DNA from: an uncultured bacterium
GTDB taxonomy: Bacteria > Cyanobacteriota > Vampirovibrionia > Gastranaerophilales > Gastranaerophilaceae
Reading direction: 5' to 3'
Assembly: GCA_949284415.1 (NCBI GenBank)
Contig: CASDVM010000008.1
Coordinates: 62,001-126,000, forward strand
Length of the DNA stretch: 64,000 bases
This document shows positions 9,400-18,221 of the stretch, piece by piece (position 1 is the first letter of the stretch; every line of letters starts with the position of its first letter). The position numbers were made by a program, and so were the translations under genes. The notes beneath the pieces were generated by a model. It had not been told where the DNA came from and did not search any database. It worked only from the letters and a program-made list of their open reading frames with translations.

Positions 9400-9427
9400 T
9401 TGAATTTGACGTAAAATATGTTATAAT
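9400..9427 (+). promoter_or_regulatory. Strong promoter of the structured RNA
   Basis: TTGAAT, 16-nt spacer, perfect TATAAT. The predicted start falls at about 9434, exactly where the closing stem of the RNA begins. Confidence 0.75.
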
Positions 9428-9433
9428 GAAATT

Positions 9434-9612
9434 AGCTCTGTACAGGTGCTCATTTTGTTCCTACATTTATTTTAAAAGGGAGAATTGACTCTGTCAGGAT
9501 GTGAAGTATACCCGCCGATATTTATATCGCCAGCGGGAAACGGATAATCCGGGGCGTTCACCCACCTGCGAGACCACGCAGGCAACAAAATCACATCTGT
9601 GCGGGGCTGTTT
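9434..9612 (+). ncRNA. ssrS: Structured RNA, candidate 6S RNA
   Basis: About 175 nt. The 5' end (9434-9459) pairs with the 3' end (9583-9608): the outer 12 bp are continuous when G-U pairs are allowed, and 8 bp close the inner part (ATTTTGTT/AACAAAAT). Next comes a long unpaired 5' strand facing a 3' hairpin CCTGCG/CGCAGG (about 9565-9581). An apical arm is closed by GTGAA/TTCAC and holds a CCCGC/GCGGG hairpin. Closing stem, central bubble with a small 3' hairpin, and apical arm are the layout of 6S RNA, the RNA polymerase inhibitor. No terminator is seen before the ORF at 9638, so a structured leader of the pilin gene is the alternative. Confidence 0.5.
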
Positions 9613-9637
9613 ATTAAGAGTAAGAGAGGAGTTGTTT

Positions 9638-9685
9638 ATGGAAAAGAGTAATTGCTTAAGAGCTTCGGGGGGGGGGCATTTTTAG
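9638..9685 (+). CDS. Short frame opened by the best start site before the pilin, stopped after a G10 tract
   Basis: ATG at 9638 follows AGAGGAG by 7 nt, the best ribosome site in the area. The frame reads 15 codons, crosses ten consecutive Gs (9667-9676) and stops at TAG 9683. One extra G, or two fewer, would join it without interruption to the pilin frame. It is therefore best read as the start of the pilin gene in an out-of-frame state, not as a separate peptide. An error in homopolymer length would give the same picture. Confidence 0.5.
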   Translation: MEKSNCLRASGGGHF

Positions 9686-10716
9686 CTGAGAGAAGGGCAG
9701 TAAGTCAAGTTTTATACGGTAATGTCCTTGCGCATTTATTGAGCAATCTAAAATTTATCATAAAAAGATCGCGCACCATGTGCGCGATGACAGATCTTAA
9801 TATTCAATCCTTCGTTCTTTTTGGAGAGGGTGTCAGAAGGACAGGAGAGTGGTTTGTTGGATGTCAATCTAACGTTACGCATGAGATAGTTTGTCATCCC
9901 GAACTTGTTTCGGGATCTCATCAGCTCCTGAAATACAGAGGTCAATCAGATGTTCAAAAGATGCTGAAACAAGTTCAGCATGACGCTAATTCCCTGAAAC
10001 GAACTTATTCACCTATTCACTTATTTACTAATTCAGTTAAAAAACGAGCCGCGTTTACACTGGCCGAGGTCTTGATAACTTTAGGTATTATCGGCGTAGT
10101 TGCAGCAATGACAATGCCGACGTTAATATCAAATTATAATCGTCATGTAGTTGAGACACGTTTAGAAAAATTTTATTCATTAATGAATCAGGCTGCAAGA
10201 CAGGCAGAAGTTGATTATGGAGAATTTCAATACTGGGATAGAGAAACATTGCGAGATGATACTGATGGAATGATAAATTTTTGGAATACATATTTTGCTC
10301 CCTATGTAAAAACTTTGAAGGTAGAAAAGGAAAAATCCAATTACAACCATATTTGGGTTTATCTTGCTGATGGTACGAAAATGAATATGTTTAACTATTT
10401 TGATTCATCTAATCCTGCTCAAACTACAAGCACATCTACTCATATTTATTTTTATCCAAGAACAAATAATAAGTCTAATTATCAGACAGATATTAACGGA
10501 AAAGATTATTTTACTTTTTATATGAGTGCCGCTACTAATAAAAATCGGAGTATTGTGGAACCATACAAATTTGGCTGGGATGGAACAGAAAACGGCTTGA
10601 CAAGCGGTACATACGGATGTCGTAAAGACAATGTAAATCACGGACGGCATTATTGTACAGCTTTGATTCAATATAACGGCTGGAAAATACCTAAAGATTA
10701 TCCTTTCAGTTTTTAA
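9652..10716 (+). CDS. Type IV pilin-like protein with repeat-derived leader
   Basis: The mature part begins in the prepilin signature KKRAA/FTLAEVLITLGIIGVV (from about 10040), with the conserved Glu5 and a hydrophobic helix for export and assembly by the type IV pilus machinery after prepilin peptidase cleavage. About 210 residues of globular domain follow, with a C-terminal Cys pair (YGCRKDN, HYCTALIQ). The 130 codons upstream are open but derive from palindromic repeats (CHPELVSGSH to KMLKQVQHD). Only weak in-frame starts exist (TTG 9652, ATG 9961, no ribosome site). The strong start at 9638 is out of frame because of the G10 tract. Actual start unresolved. Probably a minor pilin or pseudopilin. 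Confidence 0.75.
   Translation: MLKSFGGGAFLAERRAVSQVLYGNVLAHLLSNLKFIIKRSRTMCAMTDLNIQSFVLFGEGVRRTGEWFVGCQSNVTHEIVCHPELVSGSHQLLKYRGQSDVQKMLKQVQHDANSLKRTYSPIHLFTNSVKKRAAFTLAEVLITLGIIGVVAAMTMPTLISNYNRHVVETRLEKFYSLMNQAARQAEVDYGEFQYWDRETLRDDTDGMINFWNTYFAPYVKTLKVEKEKSNYNHIWVYLADGTKMNMFNYFDSSNPAQTTSTSTHIYFYPRTNNKSNYQTDINGKDYFTFYMSAATNKNRSIVEPYKFGWDGTENGLTSGTYGCRKDNVNHGRHYCTALIQYNGWKIPKDYPFSF
9667..9676 (+). repeat. Poly-G tract of ten bases
   Basis: Ten consecutive Gs in AT-rich DNA, located just after a well-placed start codon. Tracts like this are hot spots for slipped-strand mispairing. Confidence 0.8.
9771..9794. repeat. GC-rich palindrome (ATCGCGCA / TGCGCGAT)
   Basis: An 8-bp perfect stem with a 5-nt loop inside the open region before the pilin signature. 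The base composition contrasts with its surroundings; likely a small palindromic repeat unit. Confidence 0.5.
9893..9984. repeat. Dispersed palindromic repeat translated as HPELVSGS...KQVQHD
   Basis: The ends are inverted copies: GTCATCCCGAACTTGTTTCG at the left and a matching segment ending CAAGTTCAGCATGAC at the right. The same element type is common in other bacterial genomes, where it is often mistranslated as part of proteins. A degraded relative lies at 60529-60592. Here it sits in frame ahead of the prepilin signature. Confidence 0.75.
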
Positions 10717-10726
10717 TATTATTTTA

Positions 10727-10755
10727 TTGCCACTTTATGCCAAATATGTTACAAT
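10727..10755 (+). promoter_or_regulatory. Promoter of a near-leaderless transcript (cpaE-like)
   Basis: TTGCCA, 17-nt spacer, TACAAT. Only 6 nt separate the -10 box from the ATG at 10762, so transcription should begin at or next to the start codon. Confidence 0.7.
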
Positions 10756-10761
10756 CAGGTT

Positions 10762-11934
10762 ATGAGACATAGTATTCCTATTATTCTTATATCAGGGCAG
10801 ACTTATACTGTAGAACTTTTGAAACGGTTTATTCAAAATAACAGCGATAAGTTTTCATTTTTTGCTGATACTGCGGATTTTTCAAAAGCTTATAATGCTG
10901 TTAAGGAACTTCAAAAAGTTCTTGTGATTGCGGATATTTCCGATTATCAGGAGCAGGCGTTGAATTTTGTTTCAAAATTGGTCTCGGAATTTAAAGATTG
11001 CAGGGTTATAACCATTTCGGACAAACCTGATGTTGATATTGTTATAAGGGCAATGCGAGTCGGAGCTTTTGATTTTCTTTCTCAGCCTGTTATTCAAAAT
11101 GAATTTGAAGAAGTTCTAAACAAAACTTATAATGATTTAACCGGTAATGTGCCTAAAAGATCAAAATGCCGTGTGATTACGGTTTATTCAAATAAGGGTG
11201 GTGTCGGCAAAACTTCGATTGCCTCTAATTTAGCTGTTGAATTGGCAAAAATTACAAAGGAAAATGTTGCGCTTATTGATTTGAATTTTCAGCTCGGGGA
11301 TGTAACAACTTTTCTGGATTTAAAGCCGTCTTTCAACATTTCTTATATGCTTCAAAATCTGGATAAGATAAATGAAGATTTTCTGCTTTCAACTCTTGAA
11401 AAATATAAAGATACAAGCTTATATGTACTTGCGGATCCTCCTTATTTCAAGCAGGCGGATTGTTTTTCTGATACAGATATAACAAAACTTTTTAATATTT
11501 TGAGAGATACATTTTCTTATGTGGTTGTTGATACTTCAGGCGGATTTGACAGCAAGGCATTGACAGCACTCGAAAATTCGGATCTGGTATTCCTTGTAAC
11601 TATTGTTAATCTGCCGGCTGTAAGAAATTGTCAGCGCTGTCTGGAGTTATTTGAAAAACTCGGTTTTAGCGATGAAAAAGTGCAAATTTTAATTAATCGG
11701 TACATGGAAAACGATGAGATAAAAGCAGAGGATGTAGAAGAAGTTATCGGTAAAAACATATACTGGAAGATACCAAATAATTATTTTACCATGATGGCAT
11801 CAATAAATAAAGGTGTTCCTGTCTGTGATATAAATCAGGATTCTAATGTTGCGCAGAGTTATAAAAATTTGGCTTTGATGGTGTCCGATACGGTTTACCG
11901 CCAAAAATTCAGCAAAAGTTCGGGAAAGGTATAA
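10762..11934 (+). CDS. cpaE: CpaE/TadZ-like ATPase with receiver-like N-domain
   Basis: 390 residues. Residues 1-125 form a receiver-like domain that lacks a clear phospho-acceptor motif. Residues from about 132 form a MinD/ParA ATPase with the deviant Walker A KGGVGKTS and the switch VVVDTSGG. CpaE/TadZ proteins place tight-adherence (Tad) pilus machinery at the cell pole. It is followed 4 nt later by a CpaF-like gene, the usual partner. No other tad genes (rcpA, tadB, tadC, flp) are in the window, though a pilin-like gene lies immediately upstream. Confidence 0.85.
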   Translation: MRHSIPIILISGQTYTVELLKRFIQNNSDKFSFFADTADFSKAYNAVKELQKVLVIADISDYQEQALNFVSKLVSEFKDCRVITISDKPDVDIVIRAMRVGAFDFLSQPVIQNEFEEVLNKTYNDLTGNVPKRSKCRVITVYSNKGGVGKTSIASNLAVELAKITKENVALIDLNFQLGDVTTFLDLKPSFNISYMLQNLDKINEDFLLSTLEKYKDTSLYVLADPPYFKQADCFSDTDITKLFNILRDTFSYVVVDTSGGFDSKALTALENSDLVFLVTIVNLPAVRNCQRCLELFEKLGFSDEKVQILINRYMENDEIKAEDVEEVIGKNIYWKIPNNYFTMMASINKGVPVCDINQDSNVAQSYKNLALMVSDTVYRQKFSKSSGKV

Positions 11935-11938
11935 AAAA

Positions 11939-13309
11939 GTGTTGCAAAACAGTAAGCTAAGCACAAGATTTAAAAAAAACAGTATTGATGAGTCCTCTTC
12001 AAAGGATGAACCTAAAAAATTCGTGTTTGCTAAAATATCAGGTAAAAATCCTGCGCAAAATAATACTGAAATAGAAGCTTGTTCGGATGAGAAAAATAAT
12101 CAGGTTCAGGTTGAAAATTCAGGTTTATCAGACGAAGACGGATTAAAAAAATCTTTGCTTGAAAAAATTGATTCAATTCCTGTATGGTTTGAGTATACTC
12201 CCCAAAAGCAAAAAGATTTGATTAAAAGTTTTGTTGAAAAAAAATTGTCAGTTGAAAATGTTTTTTGGGAACAAGAGCAAAAAGAGGCGCTGATTGATAA
12301 ACTTTTTACCTCAATTAATGGGTTTGGGCCTCTTGATTATTTGATTGCGCAGAATAATGTTGATGCTGTTTTTGTTAACGGAACAAAAAGCGTTTATATT
12401 GAAATTGCAGGCAAAGTTTTAAATACAGAAATGTCTCTTAATGATATGCAGATGAATTTTATAATAAACAATATTTCAAATATGTCAGGTGTGTCTATAG
12501 ATGCATCAAAAAATATATGGAATGTTAAAGTTAATAATTTGTATATTACGGTTATTACTCCTGCGCTTTCTCAGTGCGGCTTTAATATCTCTATAAGAAA
12601 AATGCTGTCTTGTTCGCTTGAAAGTCTTATTGAAAAAAATATGATGTCAAAAGAAATATTTGACTTTCTTGTATCTGTTGTTGATTCTAAAAAAAATATT
12701 GTTATATCTGGCGACATAAATTCAGGTAAAACAACTCTTTTAGACACATTAATAAATACTGCGCTTTTAAACAAACGTGCTGCAATTTTTGAAAATCAGC
12801 CGGAACTTTCTGCATGTTCGGATACATTTATGAAATTTTCAGCAGACAGAAAAAATGATGATTTTAATGTACTTGTTTCAAATATTCTAAAAATGATGCC
12901 CGAGTATATAATTGCAGATTTTAATTCGCCTGTTCCCGATATATCGGAAGCTAACGGTGTGATTTTAACATTAAGAGCATCTTCTGTTGAATCCGCGCTT
13001 GCAAAACTTGTTTCCGGTTTTTCAGGCTATGATAATTCTTCCGAAAAATATGCAAAACTTAAAGTGTATACTGATTATGACTATATAGTGCAAATTAACC
13101 GCTGTAATGACGGTGTTAAGCGTATAACTTCAATTGTAGAGCTTAAGCCTGCAAGAACATCTGCTTTGTCTGTTAAAGTTATTGCAAAATTTGTTGATGG
13201 CAGTTATATCAGCGAGATTCCGCAGCCTTTGACTTCAATTCGTGCTGAATCTTTAATCTCTCAAGCAGGTTCGATGTCTGCGCGTTTTGTTGAACAAAAA
13301 CAGGTTTAG
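11939..13309 (+). CDS. Degenerate CpaF/TadA-like secretion ATPase
   Basis: 456 residues from GTG (or TTG at 11942) behind AAAGG. The first 75 residues are Lys/Glu/Ser-rich. The rest follows CpaF: GFGPLDYLI, an ISIRKM strand, and Walker A GDINSGKTT. The Walker B region, normally IIVGEVRG, reads IIADFNSP, so the catalytic Glu is absent. The glycine/His box (NTGHDG...HANS) is shortened to a stretch ending LRASS. ATP binding may survive but hydrolysis is doubtful. Paired with the CpaE-like gene it could be a regulatory or structural relic of a Tad motor. Its 3' end overlaps the convergent gene by 101 bp. Confidence 0.8.
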   Translation: MLQNSKLSTRFKKNSIDESSSKDEPKKFVFAKISGKNPAQNNTEIEACSDEKNNQVQVENSGLSDEDGLKKSLLEKIDSIPVWFEYTPQKQKDLIKSFVEKKLSVENVFWEQEQKEALIDKLFTSINGFGPLDYLIAQNNVDAVFVNGTKSVYIEIAGKVLNTEMSLNDMQMNFIINNISNMSGVSIDASKNIWNVKVNNLYITVITPALSQCGFNISIRKMLSCSLESLIEKNMMSKEIFDFLVSVVDSKKNIVISGDINSGKTTLLDTLINTALLNKRAAIFENQPELSACSDTFMKFSADRKNDDFNVLVSNILKMMPEYIIADFNSPVPDISEANGVILTLRASSVESALAKLVSGFSGYDNSSEKYAKLKVYTDYDYIVQINRCNDGVKRITSIVELKPARTSALSVKVIAKFVDGSYISEIPQPLTSIRAESLISQAGSMSARFVEQKQV

Positions 13310-14267
13310 GAACGTTCATTGTATTAAAAATATTTTTAATTCTTGACTGGTTTACAAAACCTGAACTTATTTGATCAATACCGGGGTTTATGTATTTTTT
13401 CATAATTTGTTTATCAACAAAATTGTTAACCGGATTTGCAAATAAAAACAAGGCCGTAAAACCGCCCAGCGTTTTGAGGAGTTTATTTTTGAAAATAAGC
13501 GAATTTTGATATTCCTTAAGAGCATTGCGTGTAGCCTGATATGAATAGTCGCTTTCCTTATACATTTCTTTCATTTTTGGTAAAATTGCATTGTATTTTT
13601 TGTATATTTTGGCGGGAACATGTTTTTTATCGTTATTTTTAAGAGCTGTCATTATTTCAAAAGTTTTTTTTGCATTTTTTTGTGCAAAAACGTAAATTTT
13701 ATTTTTGTCATTAACCAGCAGAGCGTACCTTGTTGTAAAAAATTTATTATATAAGCGTTTAAATATATTTATAGTGCGTTTTTCGTTGTTGCGTGCATTT
13801 ATTTTATTGTCAAGAGTTTTTAGAATTGTATCTTGAAAATGCCCGTAGCTGTCAAGAGATGTGCCGTGTGCCTGTTCGATAACGCTTTTTGTATGTTTAT
13901 ATATCGCATCTTTCGCGTTTCCGCTTATTCCTGATTTGTCAATTTTTCCGAGCGGCGAGACAATGCACTGCCCTGCAAAGATAAGGACAGGCAGCGCTAT
14001 TAAAGACGTAAGACCTTGAAATATTGTGCGTTTTAAAGCTCTTTTTGCACTTGGATTGTAATTATCTTTATCGTTTTTGTATTTGTCATAAATATCCGCG
14101 CCGAGGTACATAAATGTCGGAGCCCACAGTGCAGCACCTAATTTGGGTGCAATTTCGGAAATTGCCGTACCGACTTCGTTAGAATATGACATTAAAACAG
14201 GTATTGTCCTGTTAAGAGGGTCATGATATTTCGTGTTTTGTGTCTTAGTATCTGCAGGGCTTATCAA
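13209..14267 (-). CDS. Hypothetical membrane protein, lineage type
   Basis: 352 residues, apparently from a TTG at 14267 behind GGAAATA; a later ATG at about 14192 is possible. Hydrophobic segments lie at residues 42-58 ([17 protein letters not shown]), 88-110 ([19 protein letters not shown]) and about 285-300 ([13 protein letters not shown]), with a long basic helical region between. No known family. The tail overlaps the CpaF-like gene by 101 bp on the opposite strand, unusually long for two genuine genes, but the reading frame and hydrophobic pattern support it. Confidence 0.7.
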   Translation of the reverse strand: MISPADTKTQNTKYHDPLNRTIPVLMSYSNEVGTAISEIAPKLGAALWAPTFMYLGADIYDKYKNDKDNYNPSAKRALKRTIFQGLTSLIALPVLIFAGQCIVSPLGKIDKSGISGNAKDAIYKHTKSVIEQAHGTSLDSYGHFQDTILKTLDNKINARNNEKRTINIFKRLYNKFFTTRYALLVNDKNKIYVFAQKNAKKTFEIMTALKNNDKKHVPAKIYKKYNAILPKMKEMYKESDYSYQATRNALKEYQNSLIFKNKLLKTLGGFTALFLFANPVNNFVDKQIMKKYINPGIDQISSGFVNQSRIKNIFNTMNVPKPVFVQQNAQTSNLLERLKIQHELKSKAAESR

Positions 14268-14320
14268 TATCTTATTTCCGTTTTTGTACTTTTATATATA
14301 TAATCCTCTAAAAAAAATTT

Positions 14321-14349
14321 TTTGCTACTATTTATTCTTCAGGTATAAT
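14321..14349 (+). promoter_or_regulatory. Promoter of a near-leaderless uvrB transcript
   Basis: TTTGCT, 17-nt spacer, perfect TATAAT, then 6 nt to the uvrB ATG at 14356. No LexA-like box was recognised next to it. Confidence 0.65.
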
Positions 14350-14355
14350 TTTGTT

Positions 14356-16344
14356 ATGGAAAACAGATTTAAAATATGTTCAAAATACAAGCCTGCAGGA
14401 GATCAGCCAAAAGCGATAGATGAGCTTGTAAAAGGTATTGAACAAGGGGATGATGCTCAGACTCTTCTCGGAATTACGGGCTCAGGCAAAACTTTTACTA
14501 TTGCAAATGTTATAGAAAGAGTTCAGAAGCCTACGTTAATTATTGCGCATAATAAAACTCTTGCAGCGCAGTTGTATAATGAATTTAAAGAGCTTTTTCC
14601 CGAAAATGCCGTTGAATATTTTATAAGCTACTATGATTACTATCAGCCTGAGGCATATATTCCTCGTACTGATACTTTTATTGAAAAATCGGCATCCATC
14701 AACGAAGAAATAGACAGGCTGCGGCATAATGCAACAAGGTGTCTTTATGAACGGAATGACGTTATTATTGTTGCTTCTGTAAGTTGTATTTATGGTCTCG
14801 GTCTTCCTGAAAATTACTTTAAAGGTTCGGTTGAACTGAATGTCGGCGATGAAGTCGCACGCGATGACTTGTTAAAACATCTTGTAAGCATACAGTATTC
14901 CCGTAATGACCTTGTTCTTGAGCGCTCTACATTCCGTGCGAGAGGTGATATTGTAGAAATTATGCCAGCGTATGAAAAAATTATTACGAGAATTTATTTT
15001 TTCGGAGATGAAATTGAAAAAATAGTAAGAATTGATAATGTAACCGGAGAAATTCTTGAAACGCCGGAGAAAGTTGTTATTTATCCTGCCGTTCATTATC
15101 TTTCTTATGATGAAAATGTTGATGAAACGATTAAATTGATAAAAGCTGAACTTGAAAGCAGGCTGGTTGAACTTCATAATGAAAATAAACTGGTTGAAGC
15201 TCAGAGGCTGGAACAGCGCGTTAAATACGATATTGAAATGATAAAAGAAATGGGCTACTGTTCCGGTATAGAAAATTATTCGCGAATAATTGAGCGGCGT
15301 CCGCAGGGTTCTGCTCCGGCAACTCTTCTTGATTATTTCAGGGGTGACTTTTTAACCGTAATTGACGAATCTCATGTTACCTTGCCCCAGCTGAAAGGGA
15401 TGTATCATGGCGATTCTTCAAGAAAAAATACGTTAATAGAGTATGGATTCAGGCTGCCATGTGCACGAGATAACAGACCTTTGAAAAATGAAGAATTTTT
15501 TAAAAAGGTTCATCAGAAAATCTATATTTCAGCAACGCCGGGAGATTTTGAACGGAAAACATCTGCTCAGTTAGTTGAACAGATTATCAGACCGACAGGG
15601 CTTGTTGATCCGAAAATTTCTGTACGTCCCATCGAATCCCAGATCAATGATCTTAAAGAAGAAATTAAAAAGCGTGCCGAAAAAGACGAGCGCGTACTGA
15701 TTACTACTTTGACAAAGCGTATGGCTGAAGATTTGACTGATTTCTTTGTTCAGGAAGGAATTAAGGTAAGATATCTGCACAGCGAAATACAATCTCTTGA
15801 GCGCGTTGAAATATTGAGAGATTTGAGACTCGGTGAATTTGATGTTTTAATAGGTGTAAACCTTTTAAGAGAAGGACTTGATATTCCTGAAGTATCCCTT
15901 GTCGCAATCATGGATGCTGACAAGGAAGGTTTTTTACGCTCCGAAACAAGTTTAATTCAGACAATAGGCCGTGCAGCAAGAAATGCATGCGGTGAAGTTA
16001 TTATGTATGCTGATAGAATAACGGAGTCAATGGAAAAAGCAATTTCCGAAACCGAGCGCAGACGCAAAATTCAGCTTGATTACAATAAAAAATACGGTAT
16101 TATCCCTCAGACCATTAAAAAGCCGATTGAAAATAATCTTCTTTCTCTTGTCGCAAGCTACAGAGATCTTGAAGATATTGTCGCAGAAGAGATGGTTGAT
16201 ATGGGGATTGATAAAAAAGATTTGCCGAAACTTATCGACAAACTTGAAAAAGATATGCATAAAGCGGCAAAAATTCTTGACTTTGAGCGTGCTGCAGAAA
16301 TAAGAGACAAATTGAAGAAAATGCGGGAAATGCTTAATAATTAA
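14356..16344 (+). CDS. uvrB: Excinuclease ABC subunit B
   Basis: DNA-damage recognition helicase of nucleotide excision repair, acting with UvrA and UvrC. 662 residues from the ATG at 14356; longer in-frame extensions would include promoter DNA. Walker A GITGSGKT (residues 39-46), the beta-hairpin sequence [12 protein letters not shown], the DESH box, helicase motifs V-VI ([28 protein letters not shown]) and the C-terminal UvrC-binding UVR domain ([14 protein letters not shown]) are all present. It ends 4 bp inside the convergent membrane-protein gene. Confidence 0.97.
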   Translation: MENRFKICSKYKPAGDQPKAIDELVKGIEQGDDAQTLLGITGSGKTFTIANVIERVQKPTLIIAHNKTLAAQLYNEFKELFPENAVEYFISYYDYYQPEAYIPRTDTFIEKSASINEEIDRLRHNATRCLYERNDVIIVASVSCIYGLGLPENYFKGSVELNVGDEVARDDLLKHLVSIQYSRNDLVLERSTFRARGDIVEIMPAYEKIITRIYFFGDEIEKIVRIDNVTGEILETPEKVVIYPAVHYLSYDENVDETIKLIKAELESRLVELHNENKLVEAQRLEQRVKYDIEMIKEMGYCSGIENYSRIIERRPQGSAPATLLDYFRGDFLTVIDESHVTLPQLKGMYHGDSSRKNTLIEYGFRLPCARDNRPLKNEEFFKKVHQKIYISATPGDFERKTSAQLVEQIIRPTGLVDPKISVRPIESQINDLKEEIKKRAEKDERVLITTLTKRMAEDLTDFFVQEGIKVRYLHSEIQSLERVEILRDLRLGEFDVLIGVNLLREGLDIPEVSLVAIMDADKEGFLRSETSLIQTIGRAARNACGEVIMYADRITESMEKAISETERRRKIQLDYNKKYGIIPQTIKKPIENNLLSLVASYRDLEDIVAEEMVDMGIDKKDLPKLIDKLEKDMHKAAKILDFERAAEIRDKLKKMREMLNN

Positions 16345-17066
16345 ATAATTTTATCTTCGTTTTCTTTTACCGCAATTGCTTCGTAGCCAACCTGTGCAAG
16401 ATAATGACCGCACATTGCAAGATTAAATATTAAAACCATACTCCAGTAAAATGTTGCAATAGGATGCGGAATTCCGAAAAATACCCATACAATATAAGTT
16501 ACGGGTGCTATGAGTATCGCATCTGCGATCGCAACCTGCGGAATCATAAATATTACCGCAATCATTATGTCCATGCTTGATTCGGAAATAGTTTTCAGAT
16601 TATATGCATCCGCAATTTTAAATGTTTTAGCATAACAAAGGTAACCTGTAAGCATTATTGAACCGAAAACTCCCCAGGCAATACACTTAAAAACAAGCAG
16701 TGTATTGGGTTCCGTCATATAATTTACGAGTATATTGTTAACAAAGACTGCAAGCCAGCAATTTACCGCAATTAAAGGGCCGAGAGCAACTGTTCCTTTT
16801 ATGCCTGCCCAGAAAATCCTAAAAATATTAAATGACGGCAAAATATGATCTTTACCGTTTCTTACATTTTTTGTGCACTCTATTAAAAATCCGAAAAGAA
16901 GAAGAAATGTTGCCGCACCCGCTGCCCAAAATGCTGAAAGCCCGTTCTTGTCCGTATTTGTATATAATACGGTACAAAAATATACAGGTATAGCAAATAA
17001 AATGTATTTTGTTAAGGCATTGTCATCCTGAACAGCTTCTTCAAAAGCGTCTTTAATAGATGCCAT
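16341..17066 (-). CDS. Polytopic membrane protein of unknown function
   Basis: 241 residues with about six hydrophobic helices, including [15 protein letters not shown] near the start and a long hydrophobic stretch at 160-215. The N-terminal 20 residues are acidic and soluble. A strong GAGAGGG site lies 9 nt before the ATG. It is 66 nt downstream of the histidine kinase gene, so it may end that operon. No family recognised with confidence. Confidence 0.8.
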   Translation of the reverse strand: MASIKDAFEEAVQDDNALTKYILFAIPVYFCTVLYTNTDKNGLSAFWAAGAATFLLLFGFLIECTKNVRNGKDHILPSFNIFRIFWAGIKGTVALGPLIAVNCWLAVFVNNILVNYMTEPNTLLVFKCIAWGVFGSIMLTGYLCYAKTFKIADAYNLKTISESSMDIMIAVIFMIPQVAIADAILIAPVTYIVWVFFGIPHPIATFYWSMVLIFNLAMCGHYLAQVGYEAIAVKENEDKII

Positions 17067-17132
17067 ACTTTTATTCCCTCTCTATTCTTTAACTTTAATA
17101 TAACACGGTATAAATGAAAAAACAAGAATATT

Positions 17133-18218
17133 TTACGGCAGTACTACCGTGAATTTGCTGCCTTCTTTGTAAACGCTTTCTGCAGTTATTGTTCCTTTAT
17201 GCATTTTAACAAATTCCCGTGCAATAGCAAGTCCGAGTCCTGTAGAATTAGCTTTTGCTTCAGCCTGTTCAAATTTTTTAAATATCTTTTTTAAATCTTT
17301 TTGGGCAATTCCGATTCCGTTATCTTCAACTGTAATAATAGTGTTGCCGTTATTTTGACTGCATTCCAATATAATTCGCCCATTTGCAGGCGTATATTTA
17401 ACTGCATTGCTCAAAAGGTTTAAGAGTATCTGTTGAAACTTCTGGTAATCCGCAGTTATTTCAAAATTGCAGATATTCTTTTTTAAATCTAAATTTTTCT
17501 TTATTATTAAAGGGTTTATGAGATTAATAACTTCCCGAATGCATTCCGAAACGTAAAATTTTTGCAGGTTTAGTTTCATGGCTTTTGCTTCAATTTTGGA
17601 GATGTCCAATATTTCATTTACCATTTCAAGAAGCCTTAATGAAGAAATTTTTATGTCATTTACGTACTCTTTTTGTTTATTATTCAGCTTTCCGGTAAAT
17701 TCGTTTTCTAAAATTTCCGAAAATCCGAGTATTGAATTTATAGGCGTTCTGAGTTCATGTGATATATGAGAGATAAATTTTGTTTTAGCTTCTTGTGAAG
17801 CTTTAATTTTTTTTGTATCTTTGTGAATTTTTGAAAATCCCTGCCGGATTGCCTCTATCTGTATTTTCGAAATCTTGGAGATTTCGCAGTCTTTTATAAT
17901 ATCTGAAATTACAGATGCGCAGGTTTTGAATAATTTTTTGTCATTGTTGCTGAAAACATTGCCTGCTATAACAATTTGACCATAGCATGTATTTTTGAAA
18001 AATAAGTTTTCGCATAAATATGAACCGGAAGATTTTATATCCATAGAGTCTGTATTAAAAAGATACTCAGGTTTTTCCGAGTTCGTCAGATTTATATACC
18101 CTGCATCAAAGTCTATAATTTGATTTAGAATTTCGAAAATATTTTTTTCAAAATTCTCATCCGTCTTAATTTTATAAAATTCAGGTATTTTTTCAACGGC
18201 ATTTTCAAAACAGTTCAA
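17133..18218 (-). CDS. Soluble sensor histidine kinase
   Basis: 361 residues, no membrane segment. Residues 1-120 look like a GAF-type sensory domain. The HisKA dimerisation helix carries the phospho-acceptor His in ISHELRTPINSILGF. The HATPase core has the N box LLNLLSNAVKYTP, the G1 box DNGIGI and the G2 box STGLGLAI. The protein ends directly after the ATPase domain. No response regulator is adjacent. It starts 3 nt after hpt in a long minus-strand operon, so it probably shares regulation with tilS and hpt. Confidence 0.93.
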   Translation of the reverse strand: MNCFENAVEKIPEFYKIKTDENFEKNIFEILNQIIDFDAGYINLTNSEKPEYLFNTDSMDIKSSGSYLCENLFFKNTCYGQIVIAGNVFSNNDKKLFKTCASVISDIIKDCEISKISKIQIEAIRQGFSKIHKDTKKIKASQEAKTKFISHISHELRTPINSILGFSEILENEFTGKLNNKQKEYVNDIKISSLRLLEMVNEILDISKIEAKAMKLNLQKFYVSECIREVINLINPLIIKKNLDLKKNICNFEITADYQKFQQILLNLLSNAVKYTPANGRIILECSQNNGNTIITVEDNGIGIAQKDLKKIFKKFEQAEAKANSTGLGLAIAREFVKMHKGTITAESVYKEGSKFTVVLP

Positions 18219-18221
18219 TTT

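Noticed and set aside
9434-9612. A c-di-GMP riboswitch controlling the pilin
   Set aside because: The conserved GEMM core motifs could not be found; the closed stem and central bubble fit 6S better.
14233-14355. N-terminal extension of uvrB by 41 codons
   Set aside because: It would include the TATAAT promoter and has no ribosome site; UvrB homology begins at ATG 14356.
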